Below are positions 9,965-17,672 of a stretch of 34,372 nt of DNA, piece by piece. A program made the translations under genes and the position numbers. The notes beneath the pieces are model-generated. The model did no database searches, had not been told where the DNA came from, and saw only the letters and a list, made by a program, of their open reading frames with translations. The stretch's first letter is position 1; the number at the start of each line of letters is the position of its first letter. This DNA comes from Acidisphaera sp. (GTDB lineage Bacteria > Pseudomonadota > Alphaproteobacteria > Acetobacterales > Acetobacteraceae), in NCBI GenBank assembly GCA_019240635.1, contig JAFAYA010000055.1, positions 1 to 34,372 of the forward strand, given 5' to 3'.

Positions 9965-11203
9965 ATGCGGGGTTTGCTGGATTTGATTCTGAGGCGCTTC
10001 ATCGCGGTCGGCCAACTGGCCGTGGTCTGGCCGGACGGCAGCAGCAGTCACTACGGGGGCGCCGAGGGCCCGGTGGCCACGCTCTCTCTCAAGGACGCCG
10101 CCGCCGTCCGGCGGCTCGTGACCGATCCCGTGCTGGGCCTGGGTGAGGGATACATGAACGGCGCGCTGGGGCCGGCCGGCTGCAGCGTCTATGAGCTGCT
10201 GGATGTGCTGGTGGCCAACGCCATGGCGGCCGGCCGCGCCCACCCACTGCTCGTGCTGCATTGCACTGTCGCGCTCTGGCTGCGGCGGCTCGCCCAGTTC
10301 AACCCGGCCGGGCGCGCGCGGCGCAACATCGCCCACCACTACGACCTGAACGGGCGGCTCTACAGCCTCTTCCTGGACCGCGACCGGCAGTATTCCTGCG
10401 CCTACTTCCAGACCGGCGACGAGACGCTCGAGGAGGCGCAGGCGGCCAAGAAGCGGCATATCGCCGCCAAGCTGAAGCTCGACCGGCCCGACCTGACCGT
10501 GCTCGACATCGGCTGCGGCTGGGGCGGGCTGGCGCTCACGCTGGCGCGCGACTGGGGCGCCAAGGTGACCGGCATCACCCTCTCGGCCGAGCAGCTCGCC
10601 GAGGCGCGGGCGCGCGCCGAGGCGGAGGGGCTGTCGGCGCGCGTGCGCTTCGAGCTGATGGACTACCGCAGCTTGGCCGGGCGCTTCGACCGGGTCGTCT
10701 CGGTCGGCATGTTCGAGCACGTGGGAGTGGGGCACTACGGCACCTTCTTCGAGGTGGTAAAGCGCTGCCTGGCGCCGGACGGGGTGGCCCTGCTGCACGC
10801 GATCGGCCGCAGCGACGGGCCGGGCAGCACCAACCGCTGGATCGCCAAATACATCTTCCCCGGTGGCTACTCGCCCGCCCTCTCCGAGGTGCTGCCCTCG
10901 ATCGAGCGGTCCGGGCTGGTGGTGACGGACATCGAAATCCTGCGCCTGCACTACGCCGAGACGCTGCGCCACTGGCGGCGGCGCTTCGCCGCCAACCGCG
11001 ATGCGATCGCCTCGCTCTACGACGAGCGCTTCTGCCGGATGTTCGAGTTCTACCTCGCGGGATCGGAGCTGGCGTTCCGGCGGCAAGGGCACATGGTGTC
11101 GCAAATCCAGCTTGCCCGCGAGCAGGCCGCCGTGCCGCTGACGCGCTACTACATCGGCGAGGTCGAACGGCGGGCGATCGCGCGGCGCGGCGTCGCGGCC
11201 TGA
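9965..11203 (+). CDS. cfa: Cyclopropane-fatty-acyl-phospholipid synthase
   Basis: A 412-residue SAM-dependent enzyme that adds a methylene bridge to unsaturated acyl chains of membrane phospholipids, usually on entry to stationary phase or under acid stress. The SAM motif is V-L-D-I-G-C-G-W-G-G. Residues known in the E. coli enzyme are present: Cys in Y-S-C-A-Y-F, Glu in M-F-E-H-V-G, His in L-L-H-A-I-G, and Tyr in L-H-Y-A-E-T-L-R-H-W. An N-terminal domain of about 120 residues precedes the transferase core. ATG 9965 lies after a purine-rich GAGGCAGGG. The last bases of the gene are part of a 27-28 base tandem duplication that continues past the stop. Confidence 0.94.
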   Translation: MRGLLDLILRRFIAVGQLAVVWPDGSSSHYGGAEGPVATLSLKDAAAVRRLVTDPVLGLGEGYMNGALGPAGCSVYELLDVLVANAMAAGRAHPLLVLHCTVALWLRRLAQFNPAGRARRNIAHHYDLNGRLYSLFLDRDRQYSCAYFQTGDETLEEAQAAKKRHIAAKLKLDRPDLTVLDIGCGWGGLALTLARDWGAKVTGITLSAEQLAEARARAEAEGLSARVRFELMDYRSLAGRFDRVVSVGMFEHVGVGHYGTFFEVVKRCLAPDGVALLHAIGRSDGPGSTNRWIAKYIFPGGYSPALSEVLPSIERSGLVVTDIEILRLHYAETLRHWRRRFAANRDAIASLYDERFCRMFEFYLAGSELAFRRQGHMVSQIQLAREQAAVPLTRYYIGEVERRAIARRGVAA

Positions 11204-11245
11204 CGCCGCGCGGGACGGCGTCGCGGCTGACGCCGCGCGGGACGG
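11189..11245 (+). repeat. Tandem 27-28 bp duplication spanning the cfa stop codon
   Basis: The segment starting GGCGTCGCGGC and ending TGACGCCGCGCGGGACGG occurs at 11189-11218 and again at 11217-11245, differing by one deleted C. Each copy contains an inverted repeat GGCGTC...GACGCC and so can form a hairpin. The first copy codes the last cfa codons and its TGA; the second is non-coding. It may act as a transcript-end structure. Confidence 0.8.
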
Positions 11246-11266
11246 TGATGTCCCCGGGATTCTCGG

Positions 11267-11275
11267 TTATCCACA
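11267..11275 (+). promoter_or_regulatory. Perfect DnaA box upstream of dnaB
   Basis: TTATCCACA, the consensus DnaA box, lies 35 bases before the dnaB start. It is a single site: no cluster of boxes and no AT-rich unwinding region is visible nearby, so it is more likely a regulatory site than an origin. Confidence 0.6.
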
Positions 11276-11309
11276 GCGCCGGTTCCTGACGGGGCGGGCG
11301 GGCGGGCCT

Positions 11310-12824
11310 ATGCTGGTCCGCTCCATGAACACGATCGAGTCGCCGCTGCTCGGCCTGTCGCAGCGCCTGCCGCCGTCCAACGTGCAGGCGGAGCAGGCGC
11401 TGCTCGGTGCGTTGCTGGCCAACAACAAGGCGTACGAGCGGGTCAGCGAGTTCCTGGTCGGCGAGCACTTCGTCGATCCGGTCAACGGCCGGATCTTTGC
11501 CGCGATCGCCCGGCGGATCGAAGCCGGGCAGCTCGCCGACGCCGTGACCCTGAAAGCCGAGTTCGAGCATTCCGGCGTGCTCGATGAGGTCGGCGGCACC
11601 GCCTATCTCGCGCAGCTGCTGACCGCCATGGTCGGTATCATCAATGCCGGCGAGTACGGTCGCGCGATCCACGACGCCTGGCTGCGACGCCAGCTGATCG
11701 ATCTTGGCGAGACGGTCGTGAACCGCGCCTTCGGGGCGGAGGACACGCTCGACGGCCGCGCCCAGGTGGAGGCGGCGGAGCAGTCGCTGTTCGACCTGGC
11801 GACCCGCAACGCCGCCGAGGGCGGGTTCATCACCTTCGAGCGCGCGCTGGTAGAGGCGATCACCGCCGCCGAGCGGGCGTTCCGCCGGGCCGGCCACGTC
11901 TCCGGCCTGTCCACCGGGTTGCGCGACCTCGACAACAAGATGGGCGGACTGCATCCGTCCGACCTGCTGGTGCTGGCGGGTCGGCCGGGCATGGGCAAGA
12001 CCGCGCTGGCGACGAAGATCGCCTACGGCGCGGCGCAGGCGCTGATGCAGGAGGCGCGCCGCAGCGGCAGTGACGCAGAGCCGCGCGGCGGGGTCGCCGT
12101 CTTCTCGCTGGAAATGAGCGCCGAGCAGCTCGCCACCCGGCTGCTCGCCGAAGAGGCGAAGGTGTCGAGCGATCGCATCCGTCGCGGCGACATCGCGCAG
12201 CGCGACTTCGACCGCATCGTGCAGGTGAGCCGGGAGATCGCCGCGCTGCCGATGCACATCGACGACACCCCGGCGATCACGCTGTCCGCCATGCGCACGC
12301 GCTGCCGCCGGCTCAAGCGCACCCGTGGACTGTCGCTGGTGGTGATCGACTACCTGCAGCTTATGCGCCCGGCGGCCGGGGCGCGGCCGGAGAACCGGGT
12401 GCTGGAGATCAGCCATATCACCCAGGGGCTGAAGGCGCTCGCGAAGGAGCTGCAGGTGCCGGTGCTGGCGCTGTCCCAGCTGTCGCGGGCGGTGGAGAAC
12501 CGGGAGGACAAGCGGCCGCAGCTCGCGGATTTGCGGGAGTCCGGCACGATCGAGCAGGACGCCGACGCCGTCATGTTCATCTACCGCGACGAGTACTACC
12601 TGCAGCAGCGCATGCCGAAGGAGATCGCCTTCGAGGACAAGGAAAAATACTACGCCGCCCGCCAAAAGTGGGACGCCGATATGGGCGAGGTGTACAACCG
12701 GGCGGAGCTGCTCATCGCCAAACAGCGCCATGGGCCGACCGGCAAGGTGGACCTGCTGTTCGAGGCCGAGTTCACCCGCTTCTCGGACATCGATCTCCAG
12801 CATCGGGATGATACCCTCCACTGA
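11310..12824 (+). CDS. dnaB: Replicative DNA helicase DnaB
   Basis: A 504-residue hexameric 5'-3' helicase of the replication fork. The N-terminal domain (about 20-120) begins with P-P-S-N-V-Q-A-E-Q-A-L-L-G-A-L-L. The RecA-like C-terminal domain has Walker A G-R-P-G-M-G-K-T, the H1a-region segment S-L-E-M-S-A-E-Q-L, Walker B L-V-V-I-D-Y-L-Q-L-M, A-L-S-Q-L-S-R-A-V-E and D-L-R-E-S-G-x-I-E-Q-D-A-D. Length is normal and there is no intein. The start may be ATG 11310 or ATG 11325; neither has a strong Shine-Dalgarno. The end overlaps the alr start by 17 bases. Confidence 0.97.
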   Translation: MLVRSMNTIESPLLGLSQRLPPSNVQAEQALLGALLANNKAYERVSEFLVGEHFVDPVNGRIFAAIARRIEAGQLADAVTLKAEFEHSGVLDEVGGTAYLAQLLTAMVGIINAGEYGRAIHDAWLRRQLIDLGETVVNRAFGAEDTLDGRAQVEAAEQSLFDLATRNAAEGGFITFERALVEAITAAERAFRRAGHVSGLSTGLRDLDNKMGGLHPSDLLVLAGRPGMGKTALATKIAYGAAQALMQEARRSGSDAEPRGGVAVFSLEMSAEQLATRLLAEEAKVSSDRIRRGDIAQRDFDRIVQVSREIAALPMHIDDTPAITLSAMRTRCRRLKRTRGLSLVVIDYLQLMRPAAGARPENRVLEISHITQGLKALAKELQVPVLALSQLSRAVENREDKRPQLADLRESGTIEQDADAVMFIYRDEYYLQQRMPKEIAFEDKEKYYAARQKWDADMGEVYNRAELLIAKQRHGPTGKVDLLFEAEFTRFSDIDLQHRDDTLH

Positions 12825-13911
12825 ACCCCGGGGCGCCGGCGCGGTCCTGACCGTCGATCCGGCGGCGGTGGCGGCCAACTGGGCGACGCTGTGCGCGCGC
12901 CATCCGGGCGGCGCGGTCGCCGGCGTGGTGAAGGCGGACGCCTACGGGCTCGGCGCCGCGCTCATCGCCCCGCGCCTGCACGCGGCGGGCTGCCGGCACT
13001 TCTTCGTCGCTCAGCTCGAGGAGGCGCTGGCAATCCGCGACCTGCTGCCCGGCGCGATGCTCGCGGTGCTGAACGGGCTGCTGCCCGGCACCGCGGCCGA
13101 CTACGCCGCGCGGGACATCGCGCCGGTGCTGGGCTCGCTCGGCGAGGTCGACGCCTGGGCGCGGCAGGCACGCCGCGCGGGACGCAGGCTGCCGGCATTG
13201 CTGCATGTCGATACCGGCATGGCGCGGCTCGGCCTCGACGCCCGCGAGCTTGACGCGCTGGCGGCCGACCACGCGCGGCTCGACGGCATCGCGCTCCGCT
13301 ACGCCATGACGCACCTGGTCTCGGCCGAGCAGGCGGACGACCCGATGAACGCGGCCCAGCTGGCCCGCTTCGCCGACGCGTGCGCGCGGCTGCCGCCGGC
13401 GCCGCGCAGCCTCGCCAACTCGTCCGGCATCTTCCTCGGCGCCGCATACGGTTCCGACCTTGCCCGCCCGGGGGCGGCGCTCTACGGCATCAATCCCGTC
13501 CCGGGCCAGCCGAACCCGATGCGCGATACGGTGCGGCTGGAGGCCCGCGTGCTGCAGGTGCGGGAGATCGGCCCTGGCGAGACCGTCGGCTACAACGCAA
13601 CCTGGCGCGCGGCGCGGCCGAGCCGGATCGGCACGGTCGGGCTCGGCTACGCCGACGGCCTGCTGCGCAGCCTGTCCAACCGCGGCGCGGCGTTCTTTGA
13701 CGGCAGGCCGGTGCCACTGGTAGGCCGTGTCTCCATGGACATGACGACCTTCGACGTGACCGAATATCCGGCGATCGGCCCGGGGAGCTGGCTCGAGATC
13801 ATCGGCCCGCACTGCCCGCCCGACCGGCTGGCCGAGGCCGCCGGCACCAACGGCTACGAAATCCTCACCTCGCTCGGTCGGCGCTACGCCCGGGTGGCGG
13901 CGGGCGCGTGA
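12808..13911 (+). CDS. alr: Alanine racemase
   Basis: A 367-residue PLP enzyme interconverting L- and D-alanine for peptidoglycan. The PLP lysine is in V-V-K-A-D-A-Y-G-L-G near residue 35. Further family marks are H-V-D-T-G-M-x-R-L-G, the S-L-A-N-S-S-G-I segment, R-P-G-A-A-L-Y-G-I-N-P, the G-Y-A-D-G region, and the second-subunit V-G-R-V-S-M-D-M loop. ATG 12808 lies inside the 3' end of dnaB (17-base overlap); an upstream extension in this frame is only a shadow of dnaB. The stop overlaps the GTG of the following mlaE-type gene. A D-alanine supply gene between a helicase and a lipid-transport pair is a known arrangement in related bacteria rather than a functional unit. Confidence 0.95.
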   Translation: MIPSTEPRGAGAVLTVDPAAVAANWATLCARHPGGAVAGVVKADAYGLGAALIAPRLHAAGCRHFFVAQLEEALAIRDLLPGAMLAVLNGLLPGTAADYAARDIAPVLGSLGEVDAWARQARRAGRRLPALLHVDTGMARLGLDARELDALAADHARLDGIALRYAMTHLVSAEQADDPMNAAQLARFADACARLPPAPRSLANSSGIFLGAAYGSDLARPGAALYGINPVPGQPNPMRDTVRLEARVLQVREIGPGETVGYNATWRAARPSRIGTVGLGYADGLLRSLSNRGAAFFDGRPVPLVGRVSMDMTTFDVTEYPAIGPGSWLEIIGPHCPPDRLAEAAGTNGYEILTSLGRRYARVAAGA

Positions 13912-14693
13912 GCGCGGCGCTCGACGGGGTCGCCGCGGTCGGCCGCGGCGCCATCGGCGCGTGCCGTACGATCGGCGCGCTGGCGTTGTTCGGCGGAGCC
14001 GGCCTGTCGCACCTGCTGCGCCCGCCGTTTTATGGCCGCATGTTCCTGCGCGCTTTCGTGGAGTTCGCCTATTTTAGCCTGCCCGTGGTGGCGCTGACGG
14101 CGATCTTTTCCGGTATGGTGATCGCGCTGCAATCTTTTACGGGATTCGCCCGCTTCAATGCGGAGAGCGCGATCGCCGGCGTCGTCGTGCTGTCGGTGGT
14201 GCGCGAGCTGGGGCCGGTGCTGGCCGGGCTGATGGTGGCGGGGCGCGTGGGTGCGGCAATGGCGGCCGAGCTCGGCACGATGCGGGTGACCGACCAGATC
14301 GACGCGCTCGATACGCTGTCCACCAATCCGATGAAGTATCTGGTGGCGCCGCGGCTGCTGGCCGGCGTGATCGCGCTGCCGTTGCTGGTGCTGGTGGCGG
14401 ACACGCTGGGGGTGCTCGGCGGGTTCATCGTCAGCACCGTGAAGCTGGGGTTCAACCCGGCGACCTATCTGATCAACACCGTCAACTTCATGACGATGAC
14501 GGACGTGCTGTCGGGGCTGGCGAAGGCGGCGGTGTTCGGTTTCCTGATCGCGCTGATGGGCTGCTATCACGGCTATAACAGCCGCGGCGGCGCGGAGGGC
14601 GTGGGCGCGGCGACGACCTCGGCGGTGGTGGTGGCGTCGATTCTGATTCTCGCCTTCGACTACGTGCTGACGGAGCTTTTTTTCGCGCGATGA
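13908..14693 (+). CDS. mlaE: MlaE-family ABC transporter permease
   Basis: A 261-residue inner-membrane permease of the MlaE/YrbE family for phospholipid or other hydrophobic-substrate transport between membranes. Five or six hydrophobic segments are visible. The family core includes S-G-M-V-I-A-L-Q, R-E-L-G-P-V-L-A-G-L-M-V-A-G-R-V-G, A-A-E-L-G-T-M-R-V-T-D-Q-I-D-A-L and N-P-x-K-Y-L-V-x-P-R. The start GTG 13908 overlaps the alr stop (GTGA), and its own stop overlaps the next ATG (ATGA), so translation is probably coupled through all three genes. A run of seven Ts encodes the F-F near the C-terminus. No MlaD or MlaC partner is in the window. Confidence 0.93.
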   Translation: MSAALDGVAAVGRGAIGACRTIGALALFGGAGLSHLLRPPFYGRMFLRAFVEFAYFSLPVVALTAIFSGMVIALQSFTGFARFNAESAIAGVVVLSVVRELGPVLAGLMVAGRVGAAMAAELGTMRVTDQIDALDTLSTNPMKYLVAPRLLAGVIALPLLVLVADTLGVLGGFIVSTVKLGFNPATYLINTVNFMTMTDVLSGLAKAAVFGFLIALMGCYHGYNSRGGAEGVGAATTSAVVVASILILAFDYVLTELFFAR

Positions 14694-15490
14694 TGTCCCA
14701 CGCGCTCCGCGCGATGAACGGCGCGCACCCGAAAATCCGCATACGCGGGCTGAGAAAATCGTTCGGTGCGAAAAAAGTGCTGGACGGTGTGGATCTGGAC
14801 GTGCCGGCCGGCAGCTCCATGGTGGTCATCGGCGGGTCGGGCAGCGGCAAATCGGTGCTGATCAAATGCATCCTCGGGCTGATCGAGGCGGATGCAGGGA
14901 CGATCGAGATCGACGGGGCGGATGTGTTGCGCATGGACCGGCGGGCGCGGGACGCGGTGAATGCGCGCATCGGCATGCTGTTCCAAAATTCCGCGCTGTT
15001 CGACAGCCTGCCGGTCTGGGAGAACGTCGCGTTCGGGCTGCTGGCGCAGCGGCGGACGAGCCGGGCGGAGGCGCGGGCGCGGGCCGGCGAGGTGCTGGCG
15101 CAGGTCGGGCTCGATGCGTCGGTCGGCGACCTGTCTCCGTCGGAATTGTCGGGCGGGATGCAGAAGCGGGTGGGGCTCGCGCGCGCGATCGCGGCACAGC
15201 CGGAGATCATGTTTTTCGACGAGCCGACGACCGGGCTCGATCCGATCATGGGGGCGGTGATCGACGGGCTGATCGTCGATTGCGTGAAGCGCCTGGGCAG
15301 CACGGCGATCGCGATCACGCACGACATGGCGAGCGCGCGGCGCATCGGCGATGCGGCGGCGATGCTGTATGAGGGGCGCATCGTCTGGAGCGGGCCGGCG
15401 GGGGCGCTGATGGAGAGCGGCAACCCGGTGGTCGATCAGTTCACGCATGGGCGGCGCGAGGGGCCGATCCAGATGCAGCTTCGCCGGTAG
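14690..15490 (+). CDS. mlaF: MlaF-family ABC transporter ATP-binding protein
   Basis: A 266-residue cytosolic ATPase partner of the preceding permease. It shows Walker A G-G-S-G-S-G-K-S, Q-loop L-F-Q-N-S-A-L-F-D-S-L, signature L-S-G-G-M-Q-K-R-V-G-L-A-R-A, Walker B I-M-F-F-D-E-P-T-T-G-L-D-P and H-loop I-T-H-D. The F-D-S-L-x-V-W-E-N-V segment is characteristic of MlaF-type ATPases. ATG 14690 overlaps the permease stop by four bases; the frame also has an ATG at 14714. It ends ten bases from the stop of the convergent antitoxin gene. Confidence 0.94.
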   Translation: MMSHALRAMNGAHPKIRIRGLRKSFGAKKVLDGVDLDVPAGSSMVVIGGSGSGKSVLIKCILGLIEADAGTIEIDGADVLRMDRRARDAVNARIGMLFQNSALFDSLPVWENVAFGLLAQRRTSRAEARARAGEVLAQVGLDASVGDLSPSELSGGMQKRVGLARAIAAQPEIMFFDEPTTGLDPIMGAVIDGLIVDCVKRLGSTAIAITHDMASARRIGDAAAMLYEGRIVWSGPAGALMESGNPVVDQFTHGRREGPIQMQLRR

Positions 15491-15495
15491 GCGAA
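15480..15495. terminator. Small hairpin at the mlaF stop, between convergent genes
   Basis: TTCGCC-GGTA-GGCGAA, a six-base-pair stem, contains the mlaF TAG and faces the convergent antitoxin gene. It lacks a T-tract on either strand. It may mark the transcript end for one or both directions; the call is weak. Confidence 0.28.
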
Positions 15496-15500
15496 CCGTG

Positions 15501-15851
15501 TCAGAGGCGAATTTCCGCCTGGATCAGGTCGGCCGTGGCGCGGACCTCGCTGTCGGCCCGCTCCACCAGGCCGGCGCTCTCCAGAATCGCCACGTCGGCG
15601 TGGACGCGCCGGTACTGTCGGCCGAGCGCCCGCGCCAGGGCGCTGACCGAGGGTTCCGGATGGGCGTGCAAGTGGCGCAGCAGGCGATAGCGCTCGCCGG
15701 TCATTACCGACGCCAATCCTTCCCAGCTCTCGAATGAAAGCACGCGTTGGCGCACCACTTCCTGGCGTTCGGCGCGCTCCCATGCATCCAAAAACGTGTT
15801 TGCGATGTCCTGGGCGTGGCGACCGACGATGACCTTCACCTGTTCCGTCAC
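15501..15851 (-). CDS. HTH antitoxin/regulator (TumA-like)
   Basis: A 116-residue protein. The C-terminal half (about 50-110) looks like a winged helix-turn-helix: M-T-G-E-R-Y-R-L-L-R-H-L, then S-V-S-A-L-A-R-A-L-G-R-Q-Y-R-R-V-H-A-D-V and a wing with L-E-S-A-G-L-V-E-R. The N-terminal half is short and helical, with W-E-R-A-E-R-Q-E. It starts 17 bases after the TumE-like toxin gene, the toxin-first order typical of this module type. By family analogy it neutralises the toxin and represses the shared promoter; a three-half-site operator is visible upstream of the toxin gene. An orphan MarR-like regulator is the alternative. Confidence 0.75.
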   Translation of the reverse strand: MTEQVKVIVGRHAQDIANTFLDAWERAERQEVVRQRVLSFESWEGLASVMTGERYRLLRHLHAHPEPSVSALARALGRQYRRVHADVAILESAGLVERADSEVRATADLIQAEIRL

Positions 15852-15868
15852 AGCTTGCCTCCTCGCAG

Positions 15869-16141
15869 CTACCCGACGTCGGCCAGGAAGTCGGCCACCA
15901 ACTGGTGAGGGCTCGTGAACGTGTAGCCTTCTTCGGGGTCGCCGCAGTGGCGGTGGTCGTCCTTGCCCGGCTCATTGTCATAGCCGACCAGGCGGCGGCC
16001 GGCCTCGCCGTAGAACAGCGAGTATTTGAACAGGTGCCCGGAGGCGCGAACCGGGTCCGGCACCTGCCACAACGTCATTTCCAGGACTCCTCCGTCGTCG
16101 TACCGCAGCTTCTCGCGGAAGATGAGCAGCGCGGGCGGCAC
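15869..16141 (-). CDS. TumE-like toxin (DUF6516 family)
   Basis: A 90-residue protein with the TumE/DUF6516 pattern: an N-terminal strand pair ending in M-T-L-W-Q-V-P, then the core H-x-F-K-Y-S-L-F-Y-G, R-L-V-G-Y-D-N-E-P-G-K-x-D-H-R-H, and a C-terminal helix with L-V-A-D-F-L-A-D-V. The clustered D-N and D-H-R-H residues are the most conserved part of the family and are its likely active or binding site. The start is GTG 16141, the only plausible start in frame, with no Shine-Dalgarno, so the mRNA may be leaderless or nearly so. It is transcribed against the surrounding operon and forms a module with the HTH gene. Confidence 0.78.
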   Translation of the reverse strand: MPPALLIFREKLRYDDGGVLEMTLWQVPDPVRASGHLFKYSLFYGEAGRRLVGYDNEPGKDDHRHCGDPEEGYTFTSPHQLVADFLADVG

Positions 16142-16149
16142 GAGACGTA

Positions 16150-16187
16150 GAATGTCATAGATGCAACTATGACGTCGAATGTCATAG
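16150..16187. promoter_or_regulatory. Probable operator: three GTCATAG half-sites between the toxin gene and radA
   Basis: GTCATAG occurs at 16154-16160 and 16181-16187, each inside an identical GAATGTCATAG, and its inverse CTATGAC at 16167-16173. The first and second half-sites form a perfect 7-6-7 palindrome. The array lies between the toxin GTG (16141) and the radA ATG (16207), so it can control the module's minus-strand promoter and may also affect radA on the plus strand. The local GC is well below that of the neighbourhood. Confidence 0.7.
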
Positions 16188-16206
16188 CGACCGAAAAAGG
16201 ACTCCG

Positions 16207-17583
16207 ATGGCGAAAGCGGTTACCCGCTTCGTGTGCCAGGCCTGCGGGGCGGTGCATCCGCGGTGGGTCGGGCGGTGCGAGAGCTGCGGTGAGTGGAACA
16301 CCATCGTCGAGGAGGTCGCCGAGCGGCGGCCGGCCCCCGGTGGCGCGGCGCGCGTCGCGTTCGTCGGGCTGCGGGGGGAGAGCGAGCCGCCGGCGCGCAT
16401 CGCCACGGGCTTGGCCGAGCTGGACCGGGTGCTCGGGGGCGGGTTCGTCGCTGGGTCGGCGGTGCTGGTGGGGGGTGATCCCGGCATCGGCAAATCCACC
16501 CTGCTGCTGCAGGCGGCGGCGGCGCTGGCGCGGGGCGGGCGGCGGGTGCTCTACGTGTCCGGCGAGGAGGCCGTGGAGCAGGTAAGGCTGCGGGCGCGGC
16601 GGCTCGGGCTCGCGGACGCGCCGCTGCACCTCGCGGCGGCGACGGCGCTGCGCGACATCGCCGAGACGCTCGGGAGCGAGCGGGCGGCGGCGCTGGTGGT
16701 GATCGACAGCATCCAGACGATGTGGCTGGAAAACCTGGAATCCGCACCCGGCACGGTCGGCCAGGTGCGGGCGTGCAGCCATGAGCTGATCCGGCTGGCG
16801 AAAGCGAGCGGCTTCGCGCTCGTGCTGGTCGGCCACGTGACCAAGGAGGGGGCCATAGCCGGGCCGCGCGTGCTCGAGCACATGGTCGACGCCGTGCTGT
16901 ATTTCGAAGGCGATCGCGGCCACCAGTTCCGCATCCTGCGGGGCGTGAAGAACCGGTTCGGGGCGACCGACGAGATCGGCGTGTTCGAGATGACGGAGGC
17001 AGGGCTGGCGGAAGTGCCGAATCCCTCTGCGCTGTTTCTTGCGGAGCGGCGGGGCAATATCGCGGGGAGTGCGGTGTTCGCCGGGCTCGAGGGCACGCGG
17101 CCGGTGCTGCTGGAGGTGCAGGCTCTGCTGGCGCAGAACCCGGGCGGGGCGCCGCGCCGCCCGGTGGTCGGCTGGGACGCGGGGCGGTTGGCGATGCTGC
17201 TGGCGGTGCTGGAGTCGCGCTGCGGCCTGCGGCTCGCCGCGCACGACGTCTATCTGAACATCGCCGGCGGGCTGCGCGTGCAGGAGCCGGCGGCCGACCT
17301 GGCAGTCGCCGCCGCCCTCGCTTCGGCGGCGGCAGACCGCCCGACAGACGCAGGTATGGTGTTTTTCGGCGAGGTCGGGCTCTCCGGCGAGGTACGCCAG
17401 GTGCCGCAGGCCGATGCGCGGCTGAAGGAGGCGGCGAAGCTGGGGTTCCGGGCCGCCTGCCTGCCGCGGCGCAGCGGGCGCGCCAAGGGCCGGCCGGCCG
17501 CGCCGGAGTCCCTGGAACTGGACGAGATCGGCCACCTCGCCGATCTCGTCGGCCGGTTCGGGCGGGAAGCGGGCAACAGGTGA
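16207..17583 (+). CDS. radA: DNA repair protein RadA
   Basis: A 458-residue RecA-like branch-migration helicase that aids recombinational repair. It has an N-terminal C4 zinc finger (C-Q-A-C...C-E-S-C, residues about 9-28), Walker A G-D-P-G-I-G-K-S-T near residue 95, and the RadA-specific K-N-R-F-G motif (V-K-N-R-F-G-A-T-D-E). The Lon-protease-like C-terminal domain carries D-V-Y-L-N-I-A-G-G-L and G-E-V-G-L-S-G-E-V-R. Length is normal. ATG 16207 has AAGGA six bases upstream. Its promoter must lie in or beside the 65-base region that also carries the toxin-antitoxin operator, unless transcription arrives from mlaF. Confidence 0.97.
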   Translation: MAKAVTRFVCQACGAVHPRWVGRCESCGEWNTIVEEVAERRPAPGGAARVAFVGLRGESEPPARIATGLAELDRVLGGGFVAGSAVLVGGDPGIGKSTLLLQAAAALARGGRRVLYVSGEEAVEQVRLRARRLGLADAPLHLAAATALRDIAETLGSERAAALVVIDSIQTMWLENLESAPGTVGQVRACSHELIRLAKASGFALVLVGHVTKEGAIAGPRVLEHMVDAVLYFEGDRGHQFRILRGVKNRFGATDEIGVFEMTEAGLAEVPNPSALFLAERRGNIAGSAVFAGLEGTRPVLLEVQALLAQNPGGAPRRPVVGWDAGRLAMLLAVLESRCGLRLAAHDVYLNIAGGLRVQEPAADLAVAAALASAAADRPTDAGMVFFGEVGLSGEVRQVPQADARLKEAAKLGFRAACLPRRSGRAKGRPAAPESLELDEIGHLADLVGRFGREAGNR

Positions 17584-17672
17584 GCGCAAAACGCGGCGGC
17601 GACGCATGGGGCCGGTAGCCCGGCTGCGCGATCTGCCGATATACCCCGCCGACACCGGGAAAAGACGGTTTG

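Noticed and set aside
11204-11309. Possible replication origin at the DnaA box by dnaB.
   Set aside because: Only one box, no AT-rich unwinding element and no origin-associated genes such as dnaA, parA/parB or hemE are present.
10575-12878. A 767-codon minus-strand frame opposite cfa and dnaB.
   Set aside because: It is the complement of two highly conserved genes; codon-position GC bias explains the open frame.
14676-14693. Run of seven Ts at the mlaE end as a phase-variable or slippery site.
   Set aside because: The frame continues normally to an ATGA overlap with mlaF, and a seven-base run is too short to argue for slippage without strain data.
15869-16187. CRISPR-like array from the repeated GTCATAG units.
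   Set aside because: Only three 7-base half-sites with one inverted, no spacers of uniform length and no cas genes; an operator is the better reading.
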